Below are positions 14,718 to 16,066 of a stretch of 16,066 bases of DNA, piece by piece. Where the stretch lies: the NCBI GenBank assembly GCA_902782785.1, contig CACZOH010000212.1:1-16066 (forward strand), written 5' to 3'. This DNA is from an uncultured Ruminococcus sp. GTDB lineage: Bacteria > Bacillota > Clostridia > Oscillospirales > CAG-272. Made by a program: the position numbers and the translations under genes. Positions within the stretch are counted from its first letter, which is position 1. Every line of letters begins with the position of its first letter. The notes below the pieces were generated by a model. The model was not told the DNA's origin, searched no databases, and worked only from the letters and a program-made list of their open reading frames with translations.

Positions 14718-16066
14718 AAAACAAGTATTTACCGTTTGACAAGATCGATCTTCAGGGAGGCTTCTGGGGCAAAAAGCAGCAGCTTATACGCAGCGTGACG
14801 CTCGACGCGGTGTACGACCGTTTCAGCGATACGGGGCGTATCGGCGCGTTTGAGATGAACTACAAAGAGGGAGATCCTAACCGTCCGCATTTCTTCTGGG
14901 ATTCCGACGTGGCGAAATGGATGGAGTCCGTCGCTTACCTGACGGAAAAAGAAAAAATGCCGGGGGAGGAAGCGCGCGTAGATCATCTGGTCGACTGCAT
15001 AGAGCGCGGAAGGCTTGACAACGGCTATTTCAATATTTATTTTGAACAGCTTGATCCGGATATGATATTCAAAAACCGCGACTGGCACGAGCTTTACTGC
15101 GCGGGACACCTGCTTGAGGCGGCGATAGCGTATTACAAAGCTACCGGAAAGAAAAAATTCTTAAGCCTTATGACCGATTACATGGAGCTGATAGAAAAGG
15201 TATTCGTAAAAGAAAACAGCGCCGGTTTCTCCTCGCCCGGACACGAGGAGCTTGAGCTTGCGCTCGTGAAGCTGTACGATCTGACGGGCGACAAGCGCTG
15301 GCTCGATTTGTCGATGCATTTTGTAAATATGCGCGGAAACGGGACAAAGCCGGGCAGTGACAGCGCGCATTCCGACTACAACCAGGATCACCTGCCGGTA
15401 AGAGAGCAGTTCACCGCCGAGGGGCACGCCGTACGCGCGTGTTATCTTTACAGCGCCATGGCGGATCTCGCTCTGCGCTGTGACGACGCGGGCCTGAAAA
15501 CTGCTTGCGAGCGGTTGTTTGACAACATATCGGAGCGCAAAATGTATATAACCGGAGCAATAGGCTCCACCGCCGCGGGCGAGAGGTTTGAGGGAGATTT
15601 CGTCCTGCCAAACGACACGGCGTACGCCGAAACGTGCGCGGCGCTGGCGCTCGCCTTATTCGCGCGCCGTATGTCGCTTATGTACGACGACGCAAAGTAC
15701 GCCGATACAGCGGAAAAAGTCATATATAACGGTTTCTTAGCGGGACTTTCGCTTGACGGAAGATCGTTTTTCTACGAAAACGCGCAGGAAATAAATCTCG
15801 CCGAACGCAAAAAACGCCCCGACACGCATTTTCCGATCACCGGTCGCGTGGAGGTCTTCGGCTGTTCGTGCTGTCCGCCGAACGTCACGCGCTTCATACC
15901 GTCGATCGCCGATTTTATGTACGCGTATAACGACGATACGGTCTTCGTAAACCAGTATATGAACTCAACGGCGCATTTTGACGGATTTGATATAGAGCAG
16001 GAAACGGATTATCCTTTTGACGGGGATATAAAAATATCCGTCACGGCGGATAAACGAATCGCTCTG
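14714..16066 (+). CDS. GH127 (DUF1680) family glycosidase, 3' end outside window
   Basis: Starting at ATG 14714, 451 codons run without a stop to the window end. The sequence matches the GH127/DUF1680 family, whose characterised member HypBA1 is a beta-L-arabinofuranosidase. Seen motifs are GGFWGKKQQ (15-23), HFFWDSDVAKWMES (59-72), NRDWHELYCAGHLLEAA, ITGAIGSTAAGERFEGDF, YAETCAALALA and CSCCPPNVTR (384-393). By alignment from memory with HypBA1, Glu290 is the acid-base, Glu306 and Cys308 are metal ligands, and Cys386-Cys387 include the nucleophilic cysteine and the remaining zinc ligand; the spacing matches. There is no signal peptide, so it acts on imported oligosaccharides in the cytoplasm. 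The exact sugar specificity cannot be assigned. AAAGG (14698-14702) lies 11 nt upstream, and the start overlaps the epimerase stop. Confidence 0.9.
   Translation, partial: MKNKYLPFDKIDLQGGFWGKKQQLIRSVTLDAVYDRFSDTGRIGAFEMNYKEGDPNRPHFFWDSDVAKWMESVAYLTEKEKMPGEEARVDHLVDCIERGRLDNGYFNIYFEQLDPDMIFKNRDWHELYCAGHLLEAAIAYYKATGKKKFLSLMTDYMELIEKVFVKENSAGFSSPGHEELELALVKLYDLTGDKRWLDLSMHFVNMRGNGTKPGSDSAHSDYNQDHLPVREQFTAEGHAVRACYLYSAMADLALRCDDAGLKTACERLFDNISERKMYITGAIGSTAAGERFEGDFVLPNDTAYAETCAALALALFARRMSLMYDDAKYADTAEKVIYNGFLAGLSLDGRSFFYENAQEINLAERKKRPDTHFPITGRVEVFGCSCCPPNVTRFIPSIADFMYAYNDDTVFVNQYMNSTAHFDGFDIEQETDYPFDGDIKISVTADKRIAL

Noticed and set aside
1..16066. tRNA, rRNA or known riboswitch genes
   Set aside because: I looked through the intergenic stretches for cloverleaf patterns, CCA-type ends and conserved riboswitch cores and found none that I can support by eye.

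Overview
This window looks like chromosomal DNA of an anaerobic, probably gut-dwelling member of the Clostridia (Bacillota), plausibly Oscillospirales or Ruminococcaceae-like. The evidence is an exported protein ending in a type I dockerin, frequent ATA and AGA codons in moderately GC-rich genes, strong AAAGGAGG-type ribosome binding sites, AT-rich promoters with TTGACA/TATTAT hexamers, and a GH127-type plant-glycan enzyme. The taxonomic placement is inference. I see no phage, insertion sequence, CRISPR array or tRNA/rRNA gene.

Layout. Position 1-166 is the 3' end of a seryl-tRNA synthetase gene. It is followed by a secreted, repeat-rich dockerin protein (272-2518) and a transglutaminase-like lipoprotein (start placed at 2672). 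Between these two lies a leader with two mutually exclusive RNA folds, one of them a terminator that buries the lipoprotein's ribosome binding site. A bidirectional terminator (about 3822-3855) separates this block from a three-gene minus-strand signalling operon (7434 to 3881): a multi-TM receptor with a degenerate kinase-like C-terminus, a three-TM histidine kinase and a NarL/LuxR response regulator. The three genes are tightly coupled.

A compact divergent promoter region (7435-7607) separates that operon from a plus-strand operon (7608-13478) with 14- and 16-nt gaps. Its first gene fuses an XRE-type HTH, a cupin and a medium-chain acyl-CoA-synthetase-like adenylating enzyme. The second is an rRNA 2'-O-methyltransferase of the RlmB type. 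The third encodes a 933-residue membrane protein that I read as a degenerate, catalytically dead P-type ATPase with a roughly 380-residue acidic, low-complexity N-terminus. A 16-bp perfect hairpin ends this operon and the convergent marR-type gene (13941-13528).

Divergent from marR is a sugar-phosphate epimerase of the ribulose-phosphate 3-epimerase family. It overlaps by ATGA a GH127 (DUF1680) family glycosidase that runs off the window. A perfect 13-bp palindrome overlaps the likely marR promoter.

The most interesting items are the P-type ATPase-like pseudoenzyme, the regulator-ligase fusion protein, the competing RNA folds before the lipoprotein gene, and the receptor/pseudokinase attached to a normal two-component pair. 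All functional links between neighbouring operons are inference from gene order.
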